DNA of 64,000 nt from Cardiobacteriaceae bacterium (GTDB lineage Bacteria > Pseudomonadota > Gammaproteobacteria > Cardiobacteriales > Cardiobacteriaceae). The stretch covers positions 124,001 to 188,000 of the forward strand of contig JAUNEA010000001.1 of NCBI GenBank assembly GCA_030525785.1, written 5' to 3'. The stretch's first letter is position 1, and every line of letters begins with the position of its first letter. The position numbers were made by a program, and so were the translations under genes. The notes below the pieces were generated by a model. That model did no database searches. It worked only from the letters and a program-made list of their open reading frames with translations, and had not been told where the DNA came from. This document shows positions 9,978-19,957 of the stretch, piece by piece.

Positions 9978-10718
9978 TTAATGAGGAAGCGGAGGGGCTA
10001 GAGGCAGTGTGCGTTTATGATGAGAACGCTCATGCCAAAAGCTAATGCGTTCTTGAGCAATCTCAGAAACTGCTTCACCACGCAAGAAAGCATCAAGCTC
10101 TGCATAACTCACGCCCATTTCAGATTCATCGGTTTGACCTGTCCATAATCCTGCGCTGGGAGCTTTCTCTATCAAACGCCGATGAACACCCAAATACTTT
10201 GCTAATTCATAGACTTGCTCTTTGCGCAAGTGAATCAGTGGCACGACATCTGCTGCACCATCACCAAATTTGGTGAAATATCCCGTATGCCATTCGGCAG
10301 CATTATCGGTTCCCACCACAATCGCTCGATGGCTTTGAGCTGTCGTAAACAACATCAGCATGCGAATTCTTGCCATTAAATTACCGTGTAACACTTGTTG
10401 TCGTTCTGGGGCAGGGTGCAAAGCGCTTTGGAGCATGGTTAGGGCAAGCTGATAAAGGGGTTCGATGGATATTGTCTGACCAGTCAGACCAGTATCCTGC
10501 AGAACCTGCTCTGCATCACGCAAATCCTGCTCACTGGAAACAGAAGCTGGTAACATCAAAATATGAACGGGAGAGCCTGTTTTCGCAAGCAAATGTGCAC
10601 ATACCGCGCTATCAATACCTCCTGAAAGCCCCAACATATAGCCATCAAGTTGATAATATTGTTGTCGTTTTTCCTCAAGCCACTGAATGAGCAGGTCGCA
10701 ATAGGTAGAAAGTTTCAT
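9978..10718 (-). CDS. nadE: NH3-dependent NAD+ synthetase
   Basis: NadE amidates deamido-NAD+ with ammonia and ATP in the last step of NAD synthesis. The PP-loop ATPase motif SGGIDS lies at 32-37, and GTDNAAEWHTGYFTKFGDGA is the conserved later segment. There is no glutaminase domain, so this is the short ammonia-dependent form (246 residues). The ATG at 10716-10718 has GAGG about six bases upstream; the TTG at 10730 is an artefact. It is separated from purA by a terminator. It converges with ygfB across a 21-base gap occupied by a palindrome copy. Confidence 0.95.
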   Translation of the reverse strand: MKLSTYCDLLIQWLEEKRQQYYQLDGYMLGLSGGIDSAVCAHLLAKTGSPVHILMLPASVSSEQDLRDAEQVLQDTGLTGQTISIEPLYQLALTMLQSALHPAPERQQVLHGNLMARIRMLMLFTTAQSHRAIVVGTDNAAEWHTGYFTKFGDGAADVVPLIHLRKEQVYELAKYLGVHRRLIEKAPSAGLWTGQTDESEMGVSYAELDAFLRGEAVSEIAQERISFWHERSHHKRTLPLAPPLPH

Positions 10719-10730
10719 AGTAGACCTCAA

Positions 10731-10759
10731 AAAAATCCTCCCTATAAAAGGGAGGATTT
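10731..10759 (-). terminator. Rho-independent terminator after purA
   Basis: AAATCCTCCC (10733-10742) pairs with GGGAGGATTT (10750-10759) around a seven-base loop. On the minus strand a run of T follows, ending just before the nadE ribosome site. Confidence 0.85.
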
Positions 10760-10771
10760 GGGGGAAATAGA

Positions 10772-12085
<1,314 letters not shown>

Positions 12086-12129
12086 TCAGACTGTAAAACT
12101 GTTTGTAACCAAAGCGCTTTGCAAAATCA

Positions 12130-12324
12130 TTATGCCGCCAGCCACGACAACATCAATAGCACCACTGCTCCCACGCTTAACGATAAGCCAATTTTGCGCA
12201 GTTGAGAAGTTGGCAATCTCACCAACTCTACCATAATGCTTTTCCATTTATCAGGCGCAACCGAAAGTAAAAAACCTTCAAAAAATAACATCAAAGCGCT
12301 TGCCAACAACCAAACTTTCATCAT
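12130..12324 (-). CDS. yjeT: DUF2065 small membrane protein YjeT
   Basis: This 64-residue protein has two hydrophobic segments around a basic linker (PDKWKSIMVELVRLPTSQLR), the DUF2065 pattern. It sits between hflC and purA exactly as yjeT does in E. coli. Tandem ATGs at 12322-12324 and 12319-12321 are both possible starts. Function is unknown. One palindrome copy is used for Ala-Ser-Ala-Leu in the first membrane segment. Confidence 0.8.
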   Translation of the reverse strand: MMKVWLLASALMLFFEGFLLSVAPDKWKSIMVELVRLPTSQLRKIGLSLSVGAVVLLMLSWLAA

Positions 12325-12333
12325 CAACCTTTT

Positions 12334-13233
12334 TTATTGCGCCAACGAGGATTCTGTCTTTGGAAGTGCTGTGCTTTGTTCTAAGTAACGGAAGAATTGA
12401 TTATCAGGCTTGAGAATCAAAGTATTCTGTTCGCCACTTAAACTCGCACGATAAGCATTCATGCTTTGCCAAAATTGATAAAATTCTAAATCTTGACCAT
12501 AAGCATTGGCATACAATTTTGCCGCTTCTGCATCTGCTTCACCTTGCATGATTAAAGCTTCTTCTTGAGCTTTTGCCAACATTTCAGAGGCTTCACGCTC
12601 AGCAGTAGCGCGAATAATTTGTGATTTTTCTTCACCTTGTGCGCGTAAAGATTTAGAAACTCTTTCGCGCTCAGCTCGCATACGCTCAAACACATGCGCT
12701 CGGATATCATCAGAAAAATCAACTCGCTTCAAGCGAATACCTACAATTTCTACCCCATAGCGGCGTAAGGCATCTTCGGAGAGCTTAGAGCTAATATTGC
12801 CCATAATAGAACCACGACCTTCAGCAATAGCTTCTTTAACCGTGTATTTCACAAATTCACCACGTAAGCCCTCTTTGACCAATTGATCCAATAAACTGCT
12901 GGCACGGTCAAGGCTACCCTGTACACTGGTGTAAAAGGTACGAATATCTTTGATGCGCCATTCCACAAAATAATCCACCAACAGCCATTTTTTCTCGTTG
13001 GTCATGAACATTTCAGGATCCACATCTAAGCGTTGCATTCTGGCATCAAATCGCTCAACCTTATGAATAAAAGGCATTTTTATTTTCAACCCTGCGGAAT
13101 CTTTGGTATCAATTAAGCGCTGGAATTGGGTGACTACTGCTACTTGCCTCTCATTGACCAAATACAACATATTCGAAAGCAGCAAGCTCGCCACAATCGC
13201 CACCATTAACAATACATTCATCATTCTATTCAT
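12334..13233 (-). CDS. hflC: FtsH modulator HflC
   Basis: HflC is an SPFH/prohibitin-family membrane protein that forms a large complex with HflK around the FtsH protease and modulates membrane-protein turnover. The 299-residue product has an N-terminal membrane anchor (about 8-26), the SPFH domain with DYFVEWRIKD, and the coiled-coil region with AEREASEMLAKAQEEA. HflK lies 15 bases upstream. No AAGCGCTT copy occurs in this gene, part of a 1.1 kb stretch without one. Confidence 0.96.
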   Translation of the reverse strand: MNRMMNVLLMVAIVASLLLSNMLYLVNERQVAVVTQFQRLIDTKDSAGLKIKMPFIHKVERFDARMQRLDVDPEMFMTNEKKWLLVDYFVEWRIKDIRTFYTSVQGSLDRASSLLDQLVKEGLRGEFVKYTVKEAIAEGRGSIMGNISSKLSEDALRRYGVEIVGIRLKRVDFSDDIRAHVFERMRAERERVSKSLRAQGEEKSQIIRATAEREASEMLAKAQEEALIMQGEADAEAAKLYANAYGQDLEFYQFWQSMNAYRASLSGEQNTLILKPDNQFFRYLEQSTALPKTESSLAQ

Positions 13234-13248
13234 GGTTTTCTTCCTTTA

Positions 13249-14577
13249 TTAGCGACTACGCGAACGGCTATCGCGCTCGATTGGAGCTTTAACATCAGCT
13301 TGGGCAGGAGCGCTTGGAGAGCGTTGCTGCTGCTGAACAGCGCTGACCACAGGCACATGAACTACTTCTCTCTCTGTTGTCAAAGCGCTTTGTTGCCCAC
13401 CCAAATTTAAGATTGGGGTAGCATTATCAGCATCGATGAGGATTTTATGGCTGTTTTGGTAGACACTGGTCATCGTGTCTAAATACAAACGTTCACGCAT
13501 CACTTGTTTATCCAGTTGATAGGCTGCCAAAAGGTTATTGAAACGGCTGACATCTGCATTGGCTTTTGCCAAAACTTGCGCACGATACGCTTGAGCGCTT
13601 TGGCGCAACTGCTCGGCTTCACCACGCGCAGCAGGCAAACGCTGGTTCGCAAAAGCTTCTGCTTGTAATCTTGCGCGTTCTTCATCTTCACGCGCTCGAA
13701 CCGCATCTTCGAAAGCCTCTTGCACTTCTGCTGGCGCTCTCGCATCTTGTAATTCAAAGGCAACAATCTCAATGCCCAAATCATATTGCTTCAAAATATC
13801 AACCATAATGCTCTTAGCTTGTTCTGGCCATTCATTACGGCGATCACGCAGAACATCATCAACTGTATTAGCTCCCACAACTTCGCGAATGGCAGAAACG
13901 ACAATATCTGCCAGCACATCTTCAGGTCGATTGGCAGCGAATAAAAAGCGCTTTGCATCGGCGATACGGTATTGAACCGTTGCTCCGATTTCAACGATAT
14001 TTTCATCACTGGTCAGCATTTGCCCTGTGCGTTGTTCTTTGGTGCTGGCGTTGCTTTTTTGAGTTTTTAATTCCCCAACGCGCATGGTAGAAATCGATTG
14101 CACATCAAGCTTTTCTACCTGTCCAATAGGGGTTGGCCAATTCCAGTTTAAGCCTGATTTGGTAGTGGAATGGTATTTACCCAAGACAGTTTCCACACCA
14201 TGTTCACGCTCTTTAACGGTATAAACCCCAGTGGCTAACCAAATACCCAAAGCCAAAGCGCTTAATCCCAAAAGCGCTTTGCCACCAAAAGGAGGCAGGG
14301 AATGCTGGGAAGAAGGGCGTTCTTGGTTACCATTGCCACCTTGACGAGAAATACCTAGATTTTTAAAAAGCTTATCCAGCATTTCATCTAAATCAGGCGG
14401 AGCATCGTTAGGATTTTGAGAGGAGGGCGGTTGATGGGGATTGGGGCGTTGAGGCTGTTGATTAGGATTATTGCCCCATGGGTCTTGGGTAGACATAGCG
14501 ATTGGAGCTTCGGGCGCAACCTTGTGTGGCGCATGGGATTTGACGGTCTGATAGCAGCCGAGAAGGAAATTAAACAT
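13249..14577 (-). CDS. hflK: FtsH modulator HflK
   Basis: HflK is the partner of HflC in the FtsH-associated SPFH complex. It has a Gly/Pro/Asn/Gln-rich cytoplasmic N-terminus, one membrane helix (about 100-120), the SPFH domain, and a charged coiled coil, ending in a disordered Arg/Ser tail. The start is uncertain. The ATG at 14577 lies ten bases after the hflX stop and adds 27 unusual residues; an internal ATG at 14496 (MSTQDPWGN) looks more like known HflK N-termini but has no clear ribosome site. Two palindrome copies only a few bases apart (14253-14280) encode the membrane region. Confidence 0.94.
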   Translation of the reverse strand: MFNFLLGCYQTVKSHAPHKVAPEAPIAMSTQDPWGNNPNQQPQRPNPHQPPSSQNPNDAPPDLDEMLDKLFKNLGISRQGGNGNQERPSSQHSLPPFGGKALLGLSALALGIWLATGVYTVKEREHGVETVLGKYHSTTKSGLNWNWPTPIGQVEKLDVQSISTMRVGELKTQKSNASTKEQRTGQMLTSDENIVEIGATVQYRIADAKRFLFAANRPEDVLADIVVSAIREVVGANTVDDVLRDRRNEWPEQAKSIMVDILKQYDLGIEIVAFELQDARAPAEVQEAFEDAVRAREDEERARLQAEAFANQRLPAARGEAEQLRQSAQAYRAQVLAKANADVSRFNNLLAAYQLDKQVMRERLYLDTMTSVYQNSHKILIDADNATPILNLGGQQSALTTEREVVHVPVVSAVQQQQRSPSAPAQADVKAPIERDSRSRSR

Positions 14578-14587
14578 GTAGGAGTCC

Positions 14588-15889
14588 CTATAGTGGTTGT
14601 TCAGATTGTAAAGAGATGGGGCGATTATACTGAGATTGCAACTGATAAAAGCGCTTTTTATCCAGCTTAATCAACAAACGATAATGCCCAAATTCATCAA
14701 GATATTCTTCCAAAATGGCTTGTTCACGAAATAAAGCGGCACGAATTTTTCCCTCATCAGGAGCTAATTTTAGCCAGCCATATTCATAATCGCCTGTAAA
14801 ATAAGAAAACAAAGCGCTTTGAAAAGCCAGAACGCCTTCGCCTGTTAAAGCAGATAGATGGGCGCGATAAAGTTTGCCGTGTTCATCATAATCCAAGCGA
14901 GCAGACTCGCCTGTTAAATCGATTTTGTTGTATACCTTAACCACAGGCACTTGTTCTGCACCAATTTCCTTCAACACCTGATTGACAACAGCCTCACGCT
15001 CTATCCGCTCTGCATCATGGCTATCAATCACATGTACAATCAAATCTGCATAAATCGTCTCTTCCAATGTTGATTTAAAAGCCTCCACCAATTCGTGTGG
15101 CAAATCGCTGATAAAACCAACAGTATCGGCGAGTAAAAGGGTAGGATTCTGGCTGGTGTTCAGTTTGCGTAGGGTAGGGTCAAGCGTTGCAAATAATTGG
15201 TCTTTTGCTAACACAGAAGCATCGGTTAAAGCATTGAAAAGTGTTGATTTACCTGAGTTGGTGTAACCTGCTAGAGCAATGGTTGGAAATTCACGGCGTT
15301 TTCGTGCTTTTCGGTTTTCTTCACGCTGTTTATGCACTTTTTCTAAGCGTGTTTCCAGCTGTTTGATACGTGCTGCAAGCAAACGGCGATCGGTTTCAAG
15401 CTGAGTTTCACCTGGCCCACGCAAGCCAATGCCACCTTTTTGTCGTTCTAAGTGCGTCCAACCGCGCACCAAGCGCGTTGCCAAGTGATTCAGCTGAGCT
15501 AATTCTACTTGCAATTTACCCTCGTGGCTTCTGGCACGTTGTGCAAAAATATCAAGCACTAAACCACTTCGATCCAATACTCGAGCTGATAAAAGCTTTT
15601 CCAAATTTCGCTCTTGAGAAGGGCTAAGTTTGGCATTGAAAATCACCAATTCAATCTCATGAGCCTTCACCATTTCCGCGATTTGCTCTGCTTGTCCTTT
15701 GCCAATGTAATACCGTGGTTCTGGTTCGCCACGATTAAAATGATGGCACCAAAGCGCTTGTGCGCCAGCGCTTTCAGCCAGAAGATGAAACTCTTCTTCC
15801 ACCGCAGGGTCATGAGCCTTTCCTATGTTCACTTGTATCAAGGCTGCACGTTCGCCACCTTTCTGGCGTTCAATAACCAAATTTCCCAT
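14588..15889 (-). CDS. hflX: Ribosome-associated GTPase HflX
   Basis: HflX binds the 50S subunit and splits stalled or heat-damaged ribosomes. The 433-residue protein has the HflX N-terminal domain, the signature RGPGETQLE (157-165), a coiled linker, and a GTPase domain with P-loop GYTNSGKST (208-216), DTVG, and NKID. It sits between hfq and hflK as in E. coli. A pair of palindrome copies lies in the 71-base gap upstream of it. Three more copies are in the gene, giving QALW, Gln-Ser-Ala-Leu and Lys-Arg-Phe. Confidence 0.97.
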   Translation of the reverse strand: MGNLVIERQKGGERAALIQVNIGKAHDPAVEEEFHLLAESAGAQALWCHHFNRGEPEPRYYIGKGQAEQIAEMVKAHEIELVIFNAKLSPSQERNLEKLLSARVLDRSGLVLDIFAQRARSHEGKLQVELAQLNHLATRLVRGWTHLERQKGGIGLRGPGETQLETDRRLLAARIKQLETRLEKVHKQREENRKARKRREFPTIALAGYTNSGKSTLFNALTDASVLAKDQLFATLDPTLRKLNTSQNPTLLLADTVGFISDLPHELVEAFKSTLEETIYADLIVHVIDSHDAERIEREAVVNQVLKEIGAEQVPVVKVYNKIDLTGESARLDYDEHGKLYRAHLSALTGEGVLAFQSALFSYFTGDYEYGWLKLAPDEGKIRAALFREQAILEEYLDEFGHYRLLIKLDKKRFYQLQSQYNRPISLQSEQPL

Positions 15890-15905
15890 TCAATGCTCCA
15901 AACAA

Positions 15906-15937
15906 CAAAGCGCTTTGTGAGTATTCAAAGCGCTTTT
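15906..15937 (-). repeat. Paired palindromes between hfq and hflX
   Basis: Copies at 15906-15917 and 15926-15937 are eight bases apart. They can pair with each other as an 11-bp stem (AAAGCGCTTTG with CAAAGCGCTTT) or fold singly. On the minus strand the stem is followed by GTTGTTTGG, a weak U-tract, so partial termination between hfq and hflX is possible. Confidence 0.6.
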
Positions 15938-15960
15938 ATGGTTTTGATAGGTGGATTCCA

Positions 15961-16251
15961 TCAATACAGTGGATCACTATGGTGATGGGGTTCTTCTACC
16001 AAAACCTCATCACTGGCATCTTGGCTATTAGGCAAACGGACATTGCGTGACGGAACAATTGTTGAAATAGCATGTTTGTAAACCATTTGCGAGATATTGT
16101 TGTTGCGTAAAAGTAAAACAAAAGCATCAAAAGATTCAATATGCCCCTGCAATTTAATGCCATTAACCAAATAAACGGAAACCAAAATACGCTCTTTGCG
16201 AATGGCATTTAAATAAGGGTCTTGTAATTGTAATGAAAGTGATTTGCTCAC
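15961..16251 (-). CDS. hfq: RNA chaperone Hfq
   Basis: Hfq forms hexamers that bind A-rich and U-rich RNA and pair small RNAs with mRNAs. The 96-residue protein has both Sm motifs ([19 protein letters not shown] and MVYKHAIST). The second loop reads RNNNISQ, one residue longer than KNTVSQ of E. coli. An acidic, histidine-rich C-terminal tail follows. The start is GTG at 16251, seven bases after AGGAG. miaA, the usual upstream gene, is absent; rho is there instead. Confidence 0.96.
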   Translation of the reverse strand: MSKSLSLQLQDPYLNAIRKERILVSVYLVNGIKLQGHIESFDAFVLLLRNNNISQMVYKHAISTIVPSRNVRLPNSQDASDEVLVEEPHHHSDPLY

Positions 16252-16296
16252 TGTGATTCTCCTGTTATGTTGTTGTGAATAAAAGGTGGATAAGCA

Positions 16297-17559
16297 TTAT
16301 TTTCCATGCTTCATGGAATGGAAGAAATCATCGTTGGTTTTGGTATTACGCAAGCGTTCAAATAAAAATTCAATCGCTTGAATTTCATCCATAGGGTGAA
16401 GAATTTTGCGCAGAATCCATGTTTTTTGCAGCACATCACTATCAATCATAAGTTCTTCTCGGCGAGTACCAGAAGGATTGATATCAATAGCTGGGAAAAT
16501 GCGTTTTTCTGCAATACGACGACTCAAATGTACTTCCATATTGCCCGTGCCTTTAAATTCCTCATAGATAACCTCATCCATTTTAGAACCTGTGTCGATA
16601 AGAGCTGTGGCAATAATGGTTAAGGAACCCGCCTCTTCTGTGTTACGCGCTGCGCCAAAAAAGCGCTTTGGTCGTTGAAGCGCATTGGCATCAACCCCAC
16701 CTGTTAAAATTTTACCTGACGCGGGGGCAACGGTATTGTAAGCGCGTGCCAAACGAGTAATCGAATCACACAAAATAACGACATCTTTCTTATGTTCTAC
16801 CAAACGCTTTGCCTTTTCCATCACCATTTCTGCCACTTGAACATGGCGTGTAGCGGGTTCGTCAAACGTTGATGAGATAACCTCGCCACGTACTGAACGT
16901 TGCATTTCTGTGACTTCTTCAGGTCTTTCATCAATTAATAACACGATAAGATAGCAATCAGGGTAATTGTTGGTAATGGATTGTGCAATATTTTGCAACA
17001 TAACTGTTTTACCTGCTTTTGGCGGAGAAACAATCAATCCACGTTGCCCTTTGCCAATAGGGGCAATCAAATCAATCATTCGTGCTGTAATATCTTCACT
17101 TGTTCCATTGCCAAGTTCCAATTTTAATTGCTCATCGGCATGTAAGGGAGTTAAGTTTTCAAAGGCAACTTTATGCCGTGCGGCATGTCGTTCTTCAAAA
17201 TTGATGGTATCGATACGGGTGAGGGTAAAGTAACGTTCGTTATCTTTGGGGGGGCGAATACGCCCTTTGATGGTATCGCCTGTGCGCAAATTGCAACGGC
17301 GAATAATACTTGGAGAGACATAAATGTCATCAGGATTGGCTTGGTAAGAATTTATTTCTGAACGTAAAAAGCCGTAGCCATCAGGAATAAGTTCCAGCAC
17401 ACCTTCGCCAATAATATCTTCTCCATTTTTGGCTTGAGCTTTTAAAATGCTGAAAATCAAATCTTGTTTACGTTTGCGTGAAATATCTTCTAACCCCAAG
17501 CTTTCGGCAATACTCAAGATTTCTTGGGGGGATTTGAGTTTTAACTCGCTAAGATTCAT
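16297..17559 (-). CDS. rho: Transcription termination factor Rho
   Basis: Rho is a hexameric RNA-dependent ATPase that terminates transcription. From the ATG at 17557-17559 (MNLSELKLK, as in E. coli) it has 420 residues: N-terminal helical and cold-shock RNA-binding domains, Walker A PPKAGKT near 180, and the conserved [11 protein letters not shown] segment in the ATPase core. Its single palindrome copy lies exactly there, so it is made by codon choice in a nearly invariant peptide. Ten residues upstream of this start are probably not translated. trxA lies upstream, the classical trxA-rho order. Confidence 0.98.
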   Translation of the reverse strand: MNLSELKLKSPQEILSIAESLGLEDISRKRKQDLIFSILKAQAKNGEDIIGEGVLELIPDGYGFLRSEINSYQANPDDIYVSPSIIRRCNLRTGDTIKGRIRPPKDNERYFTLTRIDTINFEERHAARHKVAFENLTPLHADEQLKLELGNGTSEDITARMIDLIAPIGKGQRGLIVSPPKAGKTVMLQNIAQSITNNYPDCYLIVLLIDERPEEVTEMQRSVRGEVISSTFDEPATRHVQVAEMVMEKAKRLVEHKKDVVILCDSITRLARAYNTVAPASGKILTGGVDANALQRPKRFFGAARNTEEAGSLTIIATALIDTGSKMDEVIYEEFKGTGNMEVHLSRRIAEKRIFPAIDINPSGTRREELMIDSDVLQKTWILRKILHPMDEIQAIEFLFERLRNTKTNDDFFHSMKHGK

Positions 17560-17572
17560 AGAATTCTGTGAT

Positions 17573-17600
17573 GTAAAAACAGCGCCCAAATGAGCGCTGG
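17573..17600 (-). terminator. Terminator between trxA and rho
   Basis: On the minus strand CAGCGC and GCGCTG (17594-17599 and 17580-17585) form a six-bp stem followed by TTTTT. The call is moderate because of the short stem and because rho begins within 20 bases. Confidence 0.55.
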
Positions 17601-17616
17601 AGATAAAAGAAAGCGC

Positions 17617-17940
17617 TTATAAGTGAGCGCTGATGAAATTAATCAAAGCGCTTTTGCTTTGTAAACCAACGGTAGTATCAACAACTTTACCATTTTTGAA
17701 CAACAATAAATTAGGGATAGAACGAATACCGAATTGGCTAGCAAGCTCACCATTTTCATCAACATTGATTTTCACCACCAATGCTTTTCCTTCTAAGCTT
17801 TGGGCTACTTCATCTAAAGTAGGGGCAAGCATGCGACAAGGTCCACACCATTCAGCCCAGAAATCTACCAAAACAGGTTGTTCGGCTTGTAATACCACAC
17901 GCTCAAAATCAGCTTGTGAAACAGAAAGAGTTTTACTCAT
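17617..17940 (-). CDS. trxA: Thioredoxin 1
   Basis: TrxA is the general cytoplasmic protein-disulfide reductase. The 107-residue protein carries the active site WCGPC at 31-35, the cis-proline segment SIPNLLLF and the usual fold length. It lies upstream of rho in the same orientation, as in E. coli. Its stop codon overlaps a palindrome copy (core 17611), and another copy encodes KSALIN near the C-terminus. Confidence 0.97.
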   Translation of the reverse strand: MSKTLSVSQADFERVVLQAEQPVLVDFWAEWCGPCRMLAPTLDEVAQSLEGKALVVKINVDENGELASQFGIRSIPNLLLFKNGKVVDTTVGLQSKSALINFISAHL

Positions 17941-17982
17941 GAAAGGCTCCAGAGATAAGCGCTTTGCGCTAAGGAAAGAAGA

Positions 17983-17997
17983 ACGGCATTGCGCCGT
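17983..17997 (-). terminator. Possible terminator after pyrE
   Basis: ACGGC and GCCGT flank a five-base loop, and on the minus strand TCTTCTTTCC follows. It lies in the 190-base pyrE-trxA gap, which also holds palindrome copies (cores 17957, 18097) and a short GTAGTC/GACTAC inverted repeat (18012-18034). Confidence 0.35.
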
Positions 17998-18130
17998 TGT
18001 GTGTGAGATAAGTAGTCCGTATCAAACAGACTACGAAATGTTTTATGGGGTTAGGCGCGAGATTTTCAAGTGCACCATTAAAGCCTATATCTTGAAAAGC
18101 GCTTTAGTTTACTCTTTCCGTGATGTTCTT

Positions 18131-18781
18131 TCAAGCCATTGCGCCATACTTCGCACGATAAACCTCTAGCGCCTCTAAATAAGGAGAAAAATCGGTTTGA
18201 TGGCGCACAAATTCCAGTAAATCTTGAAAATGTAAGAGGGCGTGAGTAGGGAGTTTGGTTTCTTCGTTAAACAACTGAATAGCAGATTTACCTTCGCGCA
18301 AAATCTCCGCTCTATCCAAAGCCACCACGACAGCACAAGCCTTAGCATCATAATTTTCCAGCAAAGTAAGAGATTCACGAATGGCCGTTCCAGCAGTTAA
18401 AACATCATCAATCAACAAAACCTGTTTCCCACGCACATCAGCGCCAACCAAAACCCCACCTTCACCATGATTTTTAGCTTCTTTTCGGTTAAATGCCCAT
18501 GGCAAATCCAAGCCGTAATCTTGATAAAGTTGCGTTGCCACCGCCGCCACTAAGGGAATACCTTTATAAGCTGGCCCATAAAGCACATCAATCGCCAAAG
18601 CGCTTTGTAGGGCATAAATTTTCTCAGCATAAGCTTTGGCTAGAATATTCAAAGCCTTGCCTGTGCAAAAAGCGCCAGCATTGAAGAAATACGGGCTTTC
18701 GCGCCCTGATTTGAGGGTAAAATTTCCGAAACGCAGAGCATTAACGGATACAGCGGTTTCAATAAGCTGCTGGGTAGACAT
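18131..18781 (-). CDS. pyrE: Orotate phosphoribosyltransferase
   Basis: PyrE converts orotate and PRPP to OMP in pyrimidine synthesis. The 216-residue protein has the PRPP-binding motif VLLIDDVLTAGTA near 120-132 and the FTLKSGRESPYFFN N-terminal substrate loop. The ATG at 18779-18781 follows GGAGAG by seven bases; an in-frame extension of 11 hydrophobic residues upstream is not family-like. The upstream gap is shared with a divergent cyclophilin gene. Confidence 0.96.
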   Translation of the reverse strand: MSTQQLIETAVSVNALRFGNFTLKSGRESPYFFNAGAFCTGKALNILAKAYAEKIYALQSALAIDVLYGPAYKGIPLVAAVATQLYQDYGLDLPWAFNRKEAKNHGEGGVLVGADVRGKQVLLIDDVLTAGTAIRESLTLLENYDAKACAVVVALDRAEILREGKSAIQLFNEETKLPTHALLHFQDLLEFVRHQTDFSPYLEALEVYRAKYGAMA

Positions 18782-18954
18782 CAAACTCTCCAAAATGAAC
18801 AACAAGATGAACATAAGCTCATGTGCCAGTATAGCAAAAGCTCATGCTCAAAGCGCTTTGCTTCTCCATGATAGACAAAAGCCTGACGATTGGTTAATAA
18901 TCCAAATCACGCCTTGTAGCGTTCAATACCTTAAAACAGTTTAGGAGAAACATC

Positions 18955-19869
18955 ATGAAAAAAAGCTTACTTGCCCTTGCCTTAGTGGCGATGAGCCAAA
19001 GCGCTTTGGCGGAAAAGGCCAAAGAAACGCGTTCTACCAACGAAGTCATTGCCAGTGCCAGCGCTGATGATTGGCGTAGCATTCCGCAAGAGCGTCTGCT
19101 TTACTTAAACTTAGCAGACAAACGACAAGTGATTTTCGAATTAGCGCCAGAATTTGCTCCCAAAAGCGTTGAACAAATTCAATTCTTGGCAAAAAACAAA
19201 TTCTGGGACGATTTAGAAATTTACCGTATGCAAGATAATTATGTGGTGCAATTTGGCGATGCCGCAGCCGTACATAACCCTGAAAAAGCCAAAAAACTAC
19301 CTGAAGGTCATCAGCAGCCACCCGCTGAATTTGAGCGAGACTTAGAAGGATTGAAGGTAAGCTGGTTAGAAGACAAAGACCCATGGAGTGAAGGCGTAGG
19401 TTTTGTTGATGGCTTTGCCGTTGCCAAAGGCGAGGGGAAAGCTTGGCTAGCGCATTGCTATGGAGCATTGGGGGTTGGACGTGATATGGCACCTGATAGC
19501 GGAACAGGCGCTGAGCTTTATGTGGTTATCGGTCAATCACCACGTTATTTAGACCGCAATATTACGCTGGCTGGTCGCGTGGTTTATGGTATGGAACATT
19601 TAAGCGCTTTGAAGCGTGGTGGTGGCTCTGATGGCGGTTACGCAGGCTTCTATCAAGATCCTTCTGAATACACCAAAATTGAATCTATTCGCGTAGGCAA
19701 CGAAGTGCCAGAGGCTGAGCAGTTGAAATTGGAAACCATGAAAACCGATAGCGAAGTCTTCAAGGCGATGGTGGAAACACGGCGTAATCGCACGGGCGAT
19801 TGGTTTGTACGCCAAGTGGGCTATACCGATGTGTGTAACATTGCTGTCCCTGTACGCGTGGCTCAATAA
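18955..19869 (+). CDS. Periplasmic cyclophilin-type peptidyl-prolyl isomerase, divergent
   Basis: A secreted 304-residue protein. A signal peptide (1-19) ends in SQSALA, and that end is encoded by a full palindrome copy at 18997-19008. The core follows the cyclophilin plan: FELAPEFAPKSVEQI, YRMQDNYVVQFGD, GALGVGRDM, AELYVVIGQSPRYLDRN and LAGRVVYGME, with some canonical active-site residues changed. It is longer than E. coli PpiA (190), with a C-terminal extension of about 70 residues. Isomerase activity is inferred from family and is not certain. A strong terminator follows. Confidence 0.8.
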   Translation: MKKSLLALALVAMSQSALAEKAKETRSTNEVIASASADDWRSIPQERLLYLNLADKRQVIFELAPEFAPKSVEQIQFLAKNKFWDDLEIYRMQDNYVVQFGDAAAVHNPEKAKKLPEGHQQPPAEFERDLEGLKVSWLEDKDPWSEGVGFVDGFAVAKGEGKAWLAHCYGALGVGRDMAPDSGTGAELYVVIGQSPRYLDRNITLAGRVVYGMEHLSALKRGGGSDGGYAGFYQDPSEYTKIESIRVGNEVPEAEQLKLETMKTDSEVFKAMVETRRNRTGDWFVRQVGYTDVCNIAVPVRVAQ

Positions 19870-19882
19870 TGCATAGAAAAAC

Positions 19883-19905
19883 AAAGGGGCATAAAGCCCC
19901 TTTTG
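19883..19905 (+). terminator. Rho-independent terminator after the cyclophilin gene
   Basis: AAAGGGGC (19883-19890) pairs with GCCCCTTT (19896-19903) around an ATAAA loop, and the T-run continues to 19904. Confidence 0.8.
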
Positions 19906-19957
19906 CTTAAATAGTGATAAGCCTAAACAGTAAGCGCCAAAGCGCTTTGGAGGAATC

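Noticed and set aside
17941-18130. tRNA or small RNA gene in the pyrE-trxA gap
   Set aside because: No cloverleaf or conserved T-loop sequence; only short hairpins and palindrome copies.
19046-19492. 148-codon minus-strand frame inside the cyclophilin gene
   Set aside because: Antisense to a gene with signal peptide and clear family motifs; no independent support.
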